From the NCBI GenBank assembly GCA_041984585.1, contig JBHIXX010000006.1, positions 25,719 to 89,718 on the forward strand: a stretch of DNA of 64,000 bases, in the 5' to 3' direction. Of this stretch, positions 43,775 through 52,318 are shown piece by piece. How positions within the stretch are numbered: the stretch's first letter is position 1; every line of letters begins with the position of its first letter. This stretch comes from Pseudolysinimonas_A sp041984585. GTDB taxonomy: Bacteria > Actinomycetota > Actinomycetes > Actinomycetales > Microbacteriaceae. The translations under genes and the position numbers were made by a program. A model generated the notes under the pieces. The model made no database searches and was not told the DNA's origin. It saw only the letters and a list, made by a program, of their open reading frames with translations.

Positions 43775-44232
43775 ACCGCGGCACGATCGCCGGCGTCCTC
43801 GCGTCGGGCGCCATCCTCGGGATCGCCGGGTTGGTCGGCACGGCCGCCCAGACCGCCGTCGTGACGACGGGCTCCGTGTCGACATCGAGCAGCACCGCCG
43901 CCGACTCGGGCACCACGAACGGCACGGCGACCGACAGCGCCGCCACGACGGCCGCCGACGGCACCTACACCGGCGACGCGGTGTCGACCCGCTGGGGCGA
44001 CGTGCAGGTGCAGGTGACGATCTCTGGCGGAGTGATCACCGAGGTGACGGCGCTGCAGCTGACGGATGCCGACGGCAAGTCCGTGCAGATCAGCAACCGG
44101 GCGGCCCCGGTTCTGCGCGAGGAGGTGCTGCAGGCGCAGTCGGCCTCGGTCAGCACCGTGTCGGGCGCGACGTACACCAGCGCCGCCTACCTCTCCTCGC
44201 TGCAGTCGGCCCTCGACCAGGCGGGGTTCTGA
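43771..44232 (+). CDS. secreted/membrane-anchored FMN-binding domain protein
   Basis: 153-aa protein: an N-terminal signal or anchor segment (IAGVLASGAILGIAGLVG), a Ser/Thr/Ala-rich linker (to about 68) and an FMN-binding domain with the flavinylation motif VSGATYTSAAY near 131-141, where the Thr receives FMN through ApbE. Overlaps both neighbours by a few bases. It is likely the extracytoplasmic electron acceptor of the upstream reductase. Confidence 0.9.
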   Translation: MNRGTIAGVLASGAILGIAGLVGTAAQTAVVTTGSVSTSSSTAADSGTTNGTATDSAATTAADGTYTGDAVSTRWGDVQVQVTISGGVITEVTALQLTDADGKSVQISNRAAPVLREEVLQAQSASVSTVSGATYTSAAYLSSLQSALDQAGF

Positions 44233-44948
44233 TGCGCACCGTGTTCGGCACCATGGGCACCGTCGCCTCGGTCGACGTGCGCGGCGGCCGGGAGCGGGCG
44301 GGGCTCGGCGCCGCCCAGGTGGCGTTCGAGACCTGGGAGGCCGAGTTCAGCCTGTTCGATCCGGCGTCCCCGCTCTCGGCCGTGGCGCGCGGCGAGCTGG
44401 CCCTCGCCGACGCCGGGGACTGGATCCGCGACGTCTACGCGATCGCCCTCGACTGGCGCCGGCGCACCGACGGGGCCTTCACACCCCACCGGCCGGACGG
44501 CGTGATCGATCTCGACGGCGTCGTGAAGGCGCTCGCCCTCGCCGATGCGGGGGACGCCCTCGACGCCGCCGGCATCGACGACTGGTGCCTCAACGTGGGC
44601 GGAGACGTGCTCGTGCGCGGGCGGGACGGGGACCGGCCGTGGATCGCCGGCGTCGTCGACCCCGACGATCGGGATCGGCTGCTCACCGCCATCCCGCTCG
44701 ACGGGAGCCGCCGTGCGATCGCGACGTCGGGCCGATCGGAGCGCGGCGACCACATCTGGACGCGACACGGGTCCTCCGACGTGCGCCAGGCCACGGTCGT
44801 GGCCGACGACATCGTCACCGCCGACGTGCTGGCCACGGCGCTCGTGGCCGGAGCCGACGTCGACGAGGTCACGGAACGATTCGGCGTCGACGTGCTCGTG
44901 GCGGCGGGCGACGGACTGCGCGCGTCCGCCCCGTTCCGCATCGGCTGA
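44232..44948 (+). CDS. apbE: FAD:protein FMN transferase
   Basis: 238-aa ApbE-like protein transferring FMN from FAD to a Thr of the neighbouring FMN-binding protein. It has the N-terminal FGTMGTVASV, DLDGVVKALALADAG near 97-111, CLNVGGDVLVRG near 119-130, and DDIVTADVLATALV near 190-203. It is shorter than the 300-aa average but keeps the main motifs. The start overlaps the preceding stop (TGATG). Its coupling makes the three-gene unit a self-contained electron-export module. Confidence 0.92.
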   Translation: MRTVFGTMGTVASVDVRGGRERAGLGAAQVAFETWEAEFSLFDPASPLSAVARGELALADAGDWIRDVYAIALDWRRRTDGAFTPHRPDGVIDLDGVVKALALADAGDALDAAGIDDWCLNVGGDVLVRGRDGDRPWIAGVVDPDDRDRLLTAIPLDGSRRAIATSGRSERGDHIWTRHGSSDVRQATVVADDIVTADVLATALVAGADVDEVTERFGVDVLVAAGDGLRASAPFRIG

Positions 44949-44953
44949 CCCCG

Positions 44954-44993
44954 CCCGGATGCCGCCCCGCCCCCCGAGGGGTCGGCATCCGGG
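44954..44993. terminator. terminator between apbE and convergent secreted-protein gene
   Basis: CCCGGATGCCG (44954-44964) pairs with CGGCATCCGGG (44983-44993), an 11-bp stem with 18-nt loop between convergent gene ends. Confidence 0.65.
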
Positions 44994-45029
44994 CCGTCTC
45001 AGCACCGCTCGACGGCGGTGGGCCTGCGG

Positions 45030-45743
45030 TCAGTTGCGACCCGGGGCGTTGCCCGAGTTGCCGGGGCTCTCCGACTTCGCCGGCTTCTCCGGCTTGGCGG
45101 GCTTCTCCGGCTTCTCGGGCTTCGACCCGGAGTTGCCCGGAGCGTCACCGTCGGTCGCGGTCGACTCGACGTCGTCGGCGTCCTCCGCCGGCTCCTCCGC
45201 ATCGTCGCCCTTCTTGTTGGCGTGGGTCTTCGCCCACGCCGAGATCGCTGCGCCCTTCTCGCGTCCCGTCCACAGATCGGAGTGCGCGAGCAGGCGCGGC
45301 AGCAGTGCGACCTCCGAGCTGCGCTCGTTGCCCGTGCCGGTGCAGACGATGTCGTTGCCCTCGAGCCATTCGTCGATGGTGGCCGGAACAGCCGGCACCT
45401 CCTCGACGCCCTCGTCGACCGGCTCGCCCGCGGCGGGCTCGACGACCTCCACGACGGGCTCCCCCCCGGCGCCCTCGGCGTCGGCCGGCTCGGCCGGGAT
45501 CTCGATCGGCACGAGCATGCAGGCGAGTCCGCTCGAGACGACCTCGCCCTCCGACTCGTCGCTCTCCCGGTCCTCACCGTCGCCGGGCTCGTCGCCCTCG
45601 TCGGCGTCGTCCGTGCTCGTCGGCGCCGGCAGCGGCACCTCCACCGAGGTGGGCACGAGCTCGTCGGCGAACGCCGCGGCGCCGCCGGCGGCGAGCGCGA
45701 TGACCAGTCCGGCGCCCAGTGCGAGTGCGGTCGGTGACTTCAT
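45030..45743 (-). CDS. secreted low-complexity protein
   Basis: 237-aa protein with an N-terminal signal peptide (ALALGAGLVIALAAGGAAAFA). The body is acidic (DDADEGDEPGDGEDRESDE) with a central folded-looking stretch around CMLVPIEIPAEPAD, TIDEWLEGNDIVCTGTGNER and LLPRLLAHSDLWTGREKG. The C-terminus is KPEKPAKPEKPAK repeats. Two cysteines could form a disulphide. No domain recognised. ATG at 45743 has GGAGG at 10 nt. Function unknown; surface or extracellular role. Confidence 0.78.
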   Translation of the reverse strand: MKSPTALALGAGLVIALAAGGAAAFADELVPTSVEVPLPAPTSTDDADEGDEPGDGEDRESDESEGEVVSSGLACMLVPIEIPAEPADAEGAGGEPVVEVVEPAAGEPVDEGVEEVPAVPATIDEWLEGNDIVCTGTGNERSSEVALLPRLLAHSDLWTGREKGAAISAWAKTHANKKGDDAEEPAEDADDVESTATDGDAPGNSGSKPEKPEKPAKPEKPAKSESPGNSGNAPGRN

Positions 45744-45957
45744 GCGTGGTCCCCCTCCACGTCGTGACCGCGGCCCCCACCGCGGTCGGTGACGCCAGGT
45801 TAGGCGGCCCGCCGCGCCAACCGTCGCCCGTCTGAGAGCTCTCTCACCCGGTGGGGCACCCGTCTTCGGGGGACACGCGGTCCGACCGCAGCCCGTCCGC
45901 GACGACGGCCCCGCGGCTCGCTCCGGGATACGCTCGGCAGGGCTGTGAGGTGAGGCG

Positions 45958-46974
45958 ATGAGGATCGACACGGTGCTGGGCGTTCCGCCGGCGCGGATGG
46001 CCGAGGCCGCCCGCGCGGCGGAGGCGGCGGGGTTCGCCGCCGGGTGGACCCTCGAGATGGACCATGAGCCCTTCCTCGGCGCGCTCGCCGCCGCCACCGC
46101 GACCGAGCGGCTCGAGGTGGGCACGTCGATCGCGGTCGCGTTCGCGCGCACCCCGATGACGCTCGCGCAGGCCGGCTGGGACCTGCAGGCCTACTCCGGA
46201 GGCCGGTTCACCCTCGGCCTCGGCAGCCAGGTGAAGACGCACATCGAGAAGCGCTACGGGATGCCGTGGTCGGCGCCCGCCGCGCGCATGCGCGAACTGG
46301 TGCTCGGCATCCGCGCCATCTGGGAGAGCTGGCAGACCCACGGCCCGCTGAACTTCCGGGGCGAGCACTACCGGCACACGTTCACCTCGCCGAACTTCAT
46401 GCCCGACCCGGCCGACCTCGCCGGATTCGGCACCCCGCCGATCCTGGTCGCCGGCGTGGGGCCGCTGATGACCTCCGTCGCCGGCGAGGTGGCCGACGGC
46501 TACGTGGCGCACGCGTTCACCACCGAGCGCTACCTCGACGAGGTCACCCTGCCGCGACTTCGCGCGGCCCGCGCCGACGCCGGGCGGTCGATGGACGACT
46601 TCACGGTCTCGGCGAGTGCGATCATCGCGACCGGCGCGACGGATGCCGACCTGGCCGCGGCCACCGAGACGGCGCGCACGCGCATCGGCTTCTACGCCTC
46701 GACCCCGGCGTATCGCGGGGTGCTCGAGGCGCACGGCTGGGGCGATGTGCAGGAGCCGCTGGCCGACCTCATCCGCGCGAAGGACTGGTCGGCGCTCGGC
46801 GCCGCCGTCTCCGACGAGATGCTGCGCGAGTTCGCGGTGGTCGGCCGCCCCGACGAGATCCCCGACCTGCTGCGGCGGCGCTACGACGGTCGCGTCACGC
46901 GGGTCTCCCTCGCGCCGGCACGCCCCGAGGACGCGGCGAGAATCGCGGCGATCGCCGGGCGGATGGCCGGCTGA
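45958..46974 (+). CDS. TIGR03617-type F420-dependent LLM oxidoreductase
   Basis: 338-aa LLM-class flavin/F420 protein with QAYSGGRFTLGLGSQVKTHIEKRYG near 80-104, a segment characteristic of the TIGR03617 F420-associated subfamily. Its F420H2 could come from the fgd product. Substrate unknown. GAGG is 4 nt before the ATG; it is divergent from the secreted-protein gene and convergent with the PucR gene, so it is a single-gene unit. Confidence 0.9.
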   Translation: MRIDTVLGVPPARMAEAARAAEAAGFAAGWTLEMDHEPFLGALAAATATERLEVGTSIAVAFARTPMTLAQAGWDLQAYSGGRFTLGLGSQVKTHIEKRYGMPWSAPAARMRELVLGIRAIWESWQTHGPLNFRGEHYRHTFTSPNFMPDPADLAGFGTPPILVAGVGPLMTSVAGEVADGYVAHAFTTERYLDEVTLPRLRAARADAGRSMDDFTVSASAIIATGATDADLAAATETARTRIGFYASTPAYRGVLEAHGWGDVQEPLADLIRAKDWSALGAAVSDEMLREFAVVGRPDEIPDLLRRRYDGRVTRVSLAPARPEDAARIAAIAGRMAG

Positions 46975-47010
46975 ATGTCACCCGACCGTGCTCGGGCGCG
47001 CGGAGCAGGG

Positions 47011-48105
47011 TCAGCCGGCGCCGAGGCGCCAGGCCCGCGCCGCGATCACCAGCTCCGCCGCGTCCACGGGCTCGGCGACGTGGCGCCCGGTGAGCTCGGC
47101 GAGCCGCTGCAGTCGGTATCGCACGGTGTTCCGGTGGCAGTGCAGCGCCGCTGCGGCCGCTGACGTCGAGCCGGACGCCTCCATCCACGCCTCGAGTGTG
47201 GCGAGGAGGGGGCCTGCCTCCCCCCTGCCGCGGTCGAGCACCGGCCCCAGGACAGCGCGGACGAACTCCGCCGCCACCGCCGGGTCGGAACCGACCAGAA
47301 GACCGAGCGGGTCGTCGCCGTAGCGCGCGAGCCGGGTCGCCCCGGCCGGAAGGCAGCGCAGCGCCGCTCGGGCCTCGGCGACCGCAACGGGTGCCTCGGC
47401 GATGCGCTCGAACGGGCGGCTCGCGCCGATCCGGGACACCGCGCGCGAGCCGAACTCGGTGACGGCGGCTTCGACCGCGGCGACGTCGATTCCGCCGGCG
47501 AGCCCGGTGAAGGCGCCCGACTCCTCCGACCAGGCGAACGGCATCCGGTCGATGAGATCGTCGACGTCGACCCGTACTCCGTCGGGCGGCGCCTCGGCGC
47601 TGATGACGACGTACCAGCCCGCGTCGGGCAGGCCGAGGGTGCGCAGCGCGAGCGGCCGGTCCTCGGCAGTTCCGGCCAGCAGCGAGACGAGGGTGAGCCG
47701 ACGGGACTGGTCGGTGCGTCGGGTGCGCTCCTCGTCGACGGCACGGTACGCGCCGACCGATGCCGTGGAGTAGCGGTCGATGATCTCCCACACCCTCGCG
47801 GTGACGGCGAGGATCGCGGCCACGTCATCGGAGCTGCGTGCCCGGTCGCGCATCTCCGCCAGGATCGTTCCCGCCATCACCCGGTAGCCGTGCAGCACGG
47901 CGGCCATCGGCAGCCCGTGCTCGGCCTTGACGCGCCCCGAGCGCTGCGCGGCCTCGGTCGTGGGCTCGCCGCCCGACAGCTCGGCGAGCAGCGCGTGCAT
48001 GTTCTCTGCAACGCAGGTCTCGATCGCCTCGGCGGTGAGCGACTCGCTGTAGGCGACCTCCTGGGCGACGAGGTCGGCGACGACGCGATCGACGAGGACG
48101 TCCAC
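47011..48105 (-). CDS. PucR/CdaR-family transcriptional regulator
   Basis: 364-aa regulator with an N-terminal ligand-type region (to about 170), a middle GGDEF-like part, and the C-terminal PucR helix-turn-helix: GSTSAAAAALHCHRNTVRYRLQRLAELTG near 323-351. Such proteins sense small nutrients or metabolites. The first in-frame start I can find is GTG at 48105; about 20 codons of plausible protein precede it (CARAQDALADIGGRL) without a start codon, so the N-terminus may be mis-set or shifted. Target genes unknown. Confidence 0.88.
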   Translation of the reverse strand: MDVLVDRVVADLVAQEVAYSESLTAEAIETCVAENMHALLAELSGGEPTTEAAQRSGRVKAEHGLPMAAVLHGYRVMAGTILAEMRDRARSSDDVAAILAVTARVWEIIDRYSTASVGAYRAVDEERTRRTDQSRRLTLVSLLAGTAEDRPLALRTLGLPDAGWYVVISAEAPPDGVRVDVDDLIDRMPFAWSEESGAFTGLAGGIDVAAVEAAVTEFGSRAVSRIGASRPFERIAEAPVAVAEARAALRCLPAGATRLARYGDDPLGLLVGSDPAVAAEFVRAVLGPVLDRGRGEAGPLLATLEAWMEASGSTSAAAAALHCHRNTVRYRLQRLAELTGRHVAEPVDAAELVIAARAWRLGAG

Positions 48106-48452
48106 CTCATCGACGAGGCGGCCGCCGATGTCGGCGAGGGCGTCCTGGGCGCGGGCACAACTCCGCGAGTGTCGGCGGGCGTCATGCGGCCGATGCTAGC
48201 GATCGCGACGACCACTCACTTGTGCTTGTGCACAGCGGTCGCCGTCGGGATTCTGAGCGTCGGCACGTTGCCGGTCCGCGTGGCATGGCGGAGGGTGGAG
48301 TCGATCGCGCTCATCGCCGATTCCGGCGGCGCGGTGACCCGCGGCGGGCGGCCAGGATCAGGGGACGTCGGACCACGGGCCACCGCGCCGGGGCCGGTCG
48401 CAGCGGGACCTCCGACCTTGATTTCGGGTGCCCAAAATCCTACGGTTTCGGT
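48106..48452. promoter_or_regulatory. intergenic region upstream of the manganese-type ABC operon
   Basis: 347 nt without a convincing gene. The last 40 bases contain two inverted repeats described separately. The rest (48106-48415) shows no coding signature that I trust and would carry the PucR promoter. Confidence 0.5.
48420..48439. promoter_or_regulatory. metalloregulator-type operator, distal copy
   Basis: GATTTCGGGTGCCCAAAATC is an imperfect inverted repeat (16 of 20 positions match its reverse complement). It shares 14 of 20 bases with the second repeat 24 nt downstream. Confidence 0.6.
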
Positions 48453-48463
48453 ATGCCGAAATC
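48444..48463. promoter_or_regulatory. metalloregulator-type operator overlapping the mntA-like start codon
   Basis: GGTTTCGGTATGCCGAAATC has the perfect arms TTTCGG/CCGAAA around TATG; the ATG of the binding-protein gene (48453) lies inside it. The pattern resembles DtxR/MntR or Zur boxes in general form. With no ribosome-binding site before the ATG, a leaderless transcript controlled at its very start is suggested. Confidence 0.6.
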
Positions 48464-49379
48464 CGGGCGACGCCGCCTGCTCGCCGCCGTCGGCATCCTG
48501 CTGTCCACGGTTCTGCTCGTCGGATGCGGCCGTCCGGTCGCCGACGACGACGGGCGCCCCGTCGTGCTCACCACCTTCACCGTGCTCGCCGACATCGCCC
48601 AGAACGTCGCCGACGACCACCTGCGGGTGGAGTCGATCACCAAGGTCGGCGCCGAGATCCACGGCTACGAGCCCACTCCGGGCGACCTGGTGCGCGCGGC
48701 GCAGGCCGACCTGATCCTCGACAACGGGCTGGGGCTCGAGGCGTGGTTCGCGCAGTTCATCGAGTCGGCCGACGCTCCGCACGTCGTCGTCTCCGACGGC
48801 GTCGAGGTGATCGACATCGCCGGCGACGCCTACGCCGGGCGACCCAACCCGCACGCCTGGATGAGCCCGCTCAACGTGCAGCTGTACGTCGACAACATGG
48901 TGGCCGCGTTCGCCGACCTCGACCCCACGCACGCCGACGACTACGCGGCGAACGGCGCCGCCTACCGGGCCGAGCTGCAGGCGGTGCACGACGAGCTGCT
49001 AGCCGAGCTCGACCGGCTGCCCGCGACGCAGCGGGCTCTCGTCAGCTGCGAGGGCGCTTTCTCGTATCTCGCCCGCGACGCCGACCTCGTCGAGCGCTAC
49101 ATCTGGCCGGTCAACGCCGAGCAGCAGGCCACTCCCCAGCAGATCGCGGCGACGATCGAGTTCGTGCGCGCGCAGGAGGTGCCCGCGGTGTTCTGCGAGT
49201 CGACCGTGTCCGACCGCCCCATGCAGCAGGTGGTCGAGGCGACCGGCGCGCGGTTCGGCGGGGTGCTCTACGTCGACTCGCTGTCGGAGCCCGACGGCCC
49301 GGTCCCCAGCTACCTCCACTTGGTGCGCCACAACGCCGACGTCATCGTGGGCGCGCTCACCGGGGACGCCGCCTCGTGA
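48453..49379 (+). CDS. metal ABC transporter substrate-binding lipoprotein (manganese/iron type)
   Basis: 308-aa ZnuA/PsaA-family binding protein with lipoprotein signal (LLSTVLLVGC, Cys near 25). Metal-ligand regions are seen: HGYEPTPGDLV near 69-79 (His), NPHAWMSP near 131-138 (His), SCEGAFSYLARD near 196-207 (Glu), and YVDSLSEPDG near 274-283 (Asp). The His/His/Glu/Asp set is that of Mn/Fe transporters rather than zinc ones. No His-rich loop is present. First gene of a three-gene operon; no Shine-Dalgarno precedes the ATG. Confidence 0.9.
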   Translation: MPKSGRRRLLAAVGILLSTVLLVGCGRPVADDDGRPVVLTTFTVLADIAQNVADDHLRVESITKVGAEIHGYEPTPGDLVRAAQADLILDNGLGLEAWFAQFIESADAPHVVVSDGVEVIDIAGDAYAGRPNPHAWMSPLNVQLYVDNMVAAFADLDPTHADDYAANGAAYRAELQAVHDELLAELDRLPATQRALVSCEGAFSYLARDADLVERYIWPVNAEQQATPQQIAATIEFVRAQEVPAVFCESTVSDRPMQQVVEATGARFGGVLYVDSLSEPDGPVPSYLHLVRHNADVIVGALTGDAAS

Positions 49380-50191
49380 CCGGGCCCGGGCGGGGCGGCC
49401 CCGCCATCCGGATCGCCGATCTCTCCGTGCGCTACGGCGAGGTCGTCGCCCTCGACGGCGTGAACCTGGATGTGTCCGCCGGGCGGGTGACCGCGCTGAT
49501 CGGCATGAACGGGTCGGGCAAGTCGACCCTGTTCAACTCGATCATGGGCCTGGTGCGGCCCGAGCGCGGAGAGGTGACCGTCGACGGCGGACCGTCCGCG
49601 GCGGGACGGCGGCGCGGGGTCGTCGGCTACGTTCCGCAGAGCGAGAGCGTGGATTGGGCGTTCCCGGTCTCGGTGCGCGACGTGGTGATGATGGGCCGCT
49701 ACGGACACCAGGGCATCACCCGCCGGGTGCGCGCGGTCGACCGCGACGCCGTCGACGCCGCCCTCGCCCGGGTCGAGCTGACCGACCTGGCCGACCGGCA
49801 GATCGGGCGGCTCTCCGGCGGTCAGCGCAAGCGCGCGTTCGTCGCGCGCGGCATCGCGCAAGGCGCCCGCATCCTGCTGCTCGACGAGCCCTTCGCCGGG
49901 GTCGACGCGCGCTCGGAGGCGACCATCGTGCGCCTGCTGCGCGACCTCGCCGCCAACGGCGCGACGGTGCTGGTGTCGACGCACGACCTGCACGCCCTGC
50001 CGCGTCTGGCGGACGAGGCGGTGCTGCTGCACCAGCGGGTGCTGTTCCACGGATCGGTGACGGAGGCGCTGCGGCCGGAGAACATCGCCCGCACCTTCGG
50101 TCTCGATCCGGGCGCCGCGCCGCCGATGTCGCCCGACGGCCGCGCGCGGCCCGACGACCCGGCACGGCCCGACGAGGGGGACGCGCGATGA
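49376..50191 (+). CDS. metal ABC transporter ATP-binding protein
   Basis: 271-aa ATPase with Walker A GMNGSGKST near 42-50, the Q-loop YVPQSESVDWAFPVSV, signature LSGGQRKRAFVARGI near 146-160, and Walker B ILLLDEPFAGVD near 165-176. GTG start at 49376 overlaps the binding-protein stop (GTGA). The C-terminal 25 residues are a Pro/Arg/Asp tail. Provides energy for manganese import. Confidence 0.93.
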   Translation: MTGPGRGGPAIRIADLSVRYGEVVALDGVNLDVSAGRVTALIGMNGSGKSTLFNSIMGLVRPERGEVTVDGGPSAAGRRRGVVGYVPQSESVDWAFPVSVRDVVMMGRYGHQGITRRVRAVDRDAVDAALARVELTDLADRQIGRLSGGQRKRAFVARGIAQGARILLLDEPFAGVDARSEATIVRLLRDLAANGATVLVSTHDLHALPRLADEAVLLHQRVLFHGSVTEALRPENIARTFGLDPGAAPPMSPDGRARPDDPARPDEGDAR

Positions 50192-51054
50192 GTCCGCTCG
50201 ACTGGATCCTCGAACCGCTCGCCTACGACTTCATGGTGCGGGCGCTGGTCACCACGGTCATCGCGGCGGTGGTGTGCGCGCTGCTGTCGTGCTGGCTGGT
50301 GCTCGTCGGCTGGTCGCTGATGGGCGACGCGGTCTCGCACGCCGTGCTGCCCGGCGTGGTGATCGCCTACGTCGTCGGGGCTCCGTTCGCCCTCGGGGCT
50401 CTGGTGTTCGGGGTGCTCGCGGTGGCCCTGATCGGGGTCGTGCGCGGCACCAGTCGGGTGAAGGAGGACGCCGCGATCGGCATCGTCTTCTCCACGCTGT
50501 TCGCGCTCGGCCTGGTGCTCATCTCGGTGACGCCCAGCCAGACCGATCTGACCCACATCATCTTCGGCAACATCCTCGGCGTCTCGACGGCCGAGCTGGT
50601 GCAGATCGCCGTGCTCGCCGCGGTGGCGTTCGCGGTGCTCGTCGTCAAGCGCCGCGACCTGACGCTCTACGCGTTCGACCCGACCCACGCGCACGCCATC
50701 GGCATCAGCCCGCGCCTCATGGGCGCCGTGCTGCTCGGGCTGCTGGCGCTCACCGCGGTCGTCGCGCTGCAGGTGGTGGGCGTGGTGCTCGTCGTGGCGA
50801 TGCTCATCATCCCGGGCGCGACCGCCTACCTGCTCACCGACCGGTTCGGCCGGATGCTGCTGATCGCCCCGCTCATCTCCGCGGCGAGCGCGGTGCTCGG
50901 CATCTACCTGAGCTTCTGGCTGGATGCGGCATCCGGCGGTCTCGTCGTGGTGGTGCAGGGCGCCGTGTTCGGGCTCGTCTACCTGTTCGGGCCGCGGCAC
51001 GGCCTGCTGGGTCAGCGGATGCGGTCCCGCCGGGCCGCGGCATCCGTCGGGTAG
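50188..51054 (+). CDS. metal ABC transporter permease
   Basis: 288-aa polytopic permease of the ZnuB/MntB family with about eight spans. Early SLMGDAVSHAVLPGVVIAY near 43-61 and central DPTHAHAIGISPRLMG near 164-179 are family features. ATG at 50188 overlaps the ATPase stop by 4 nt. Completes the manganese-type importer. Confidence 0.93.
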   Translation: MSPLDWILEPLAYDFMVRALVTTVIAAVVCALLSCWLVLVGWSLMGDAVSHAVLPGVVIAYVVGAPFALGALVFGVLAVALIGVVRGTSRVKEDAAIGIVFSTLFALGLVLISVTPSQTDLTHIIFGNILGVSTAELVQIAVLAAVAFAVLVVKRRDLTLYAFDPTHAHAIGISPRLMGAVLLGLLALTAVVALQVVGVVLVVAMLIIPGATAYLLTDRFGRMLLIAPLISAASAVLGIYLSFWLDAASGGLVVVVQGAVFGLVYLFGPRHGLLGQRMRSRRAAASVG

Positions 51055-51057
51055 TCG

Positions 51058-52167
51058 TCAGGCCCGGCGGTAGCGCGCCACGAGCGGGCAGGTGAACGGG
51101 TCGCGCGCAGCGAGCCCGACCGTGTGCAGGTAGCGCACCACGGCCGCGTGCGCACGTCCCAGCGACATCTCCGTGTAGGGCACATCGTGCTGCCGGCTGT
51201 GCTCGCGCACCAGCTCGCGGGCACGGGCCAGGTGCGGGCGCGCCATGTTGGGGAACAGGTGGTGCTCCACCTGGTAGTTCAGGCCGCCGAGCAGTGCGCT
51301 CGCCCAGAACCCGCCGCGGATGTTGCGTGAGGTGCGCACCTGCTTGGCGAAGAAGTCGAGCTTCGCGTCGCGCGGCACCACCCGCATCCCGGTGTGGTTC
51401 ACCGCGAACGAGGTGCCCATGTAGACGCCGAACACCGCGAGCTGCACACCGATGAACGCGAACGCCATCCCGAGCGGCAGCACGAGGAACACGGCGCCGA
51501 ACAGCACCGTGAAGCGCAGGGCCATGAGGCCCAGCTCGAGCCAGCGGCCGTCGACCTCGCGGCGCTCGACGAGCGACTTGATCGACTGCACGTGCAGGTT
51601 GGCGCCCTCGAGCAGTAGCAGCGGGTAGAACAGCCAGCCCTGCCGACGGGTGATGAGGGCGCGCAGCCCGCGCTGACCGGCGGCGTCCTCCGCGGTGAAC
51701 GCGACGACGCCGTCGACGGCGATGTCGGGGTCCTTGCCGACCTTGTTGGGGTTGGCGTGGTGGCGGGTGTGCTTCGTCATCCACCACTGGTAGCTCATGC
51801 CGACGCCGAGCACGCCCACCCAGCGGCCGATGCGGTCGTTCCAGCGTCCCGACTCGACCACCTGGCGGTGCGACGCCTCATGGGCGAGGAACGCGGCCTG
51901 GGTGAAGATGATGCCGAGCGCGCCCGCGATGAGCAGCTGGAACCAGCTGTCGCCGAGCAGGACGAACCCGGTGATCGCTCCGCCGAGCGCGAGCAGCAGC
52001 CCCGCGCCGAGCAGCACGTAGAACCAGCGGGCCCGACGCAGCAGGCCCGACTCGCGCACCGACTTGGCGAGCGTGGTGAACGTGCTGGTCGGGTCGATCC
52101 GCGGGCCGGTGCGCGGCGTGGTGGTGCGGATGCGGCCCGATGCGGGCGTAGCGGGGATGGACGTCAC
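51058..52167 (-). CDS. fatty acid desaturase (acyl-CoA/lipid desaturase, DesA3-like)
   Basis: 369-aa membrane di-iron desaturase with three histidine boxes: HEASH near 108-112, HTRHH near 147-151 and QVEHHLFP near 305-312. The spans flank them in the standard order. It inserts a double bond in acyl chains to adjust membrane fluidity. GTG at 52167; residues 1-35 are a polar extension. The stop lies 4 nt past the convergent metal-permease stop. Confidence 0.93.
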   Translation of the reverse strand: MTSIPATPASGRIRTTTPRTGPRIDPTSTFTTLAKSVRESGLLRRARWFYVLLGAGLLLALGGAITGFVLLGDSWFQLLIAGALGIIFTQAAFLAHEASHRQVVESGRWNDRIGRWVGVLGVGMSYQWWMTKHTRHHANPNKVGKDPDIAVDGVVAFTAEDAAGQRGLRALITRRQGWLFYPLLLLEGANLHVQSIKSLVERREVDGRWLELGLMALRFTVLFGAVFLVLPLGMAFAFIGVQLAVFGVYMGTSFAVNHTGMRVVPRDAKLDFFAKQVRTSRNIRGGFWASALLGGLNYQVEHHLFPNMARPHLARARELVREHSRQHDVPYTEMSLGRAHAAVVRYLHTVGLAARDPFTCPLVARYRRA

Positions 52168-52318
52168 AGGGGCGGTCCGTTCGATGGGCGGCCCGGGGGC
52201 CGGTCGGCAGCCAAAGGCGGACGCCGATCGCTGGACCCAGCGTAGCCCGCCCGACCCTGGCGCCCGCTGGGAGTCCCAGCCGGTCGGTCCGCGGAAGCCG
52301 GGCGGCCGGGCGCGAGCC

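Noticed and set aside
41066..43885. A 939-codon leftward open frame opposite the VIT and ferric reductase genes
   Set aside because: Its product is Arg/Gly/Pro-rich with no domain; the opposite strand carries well-supported families with overlapping starts.
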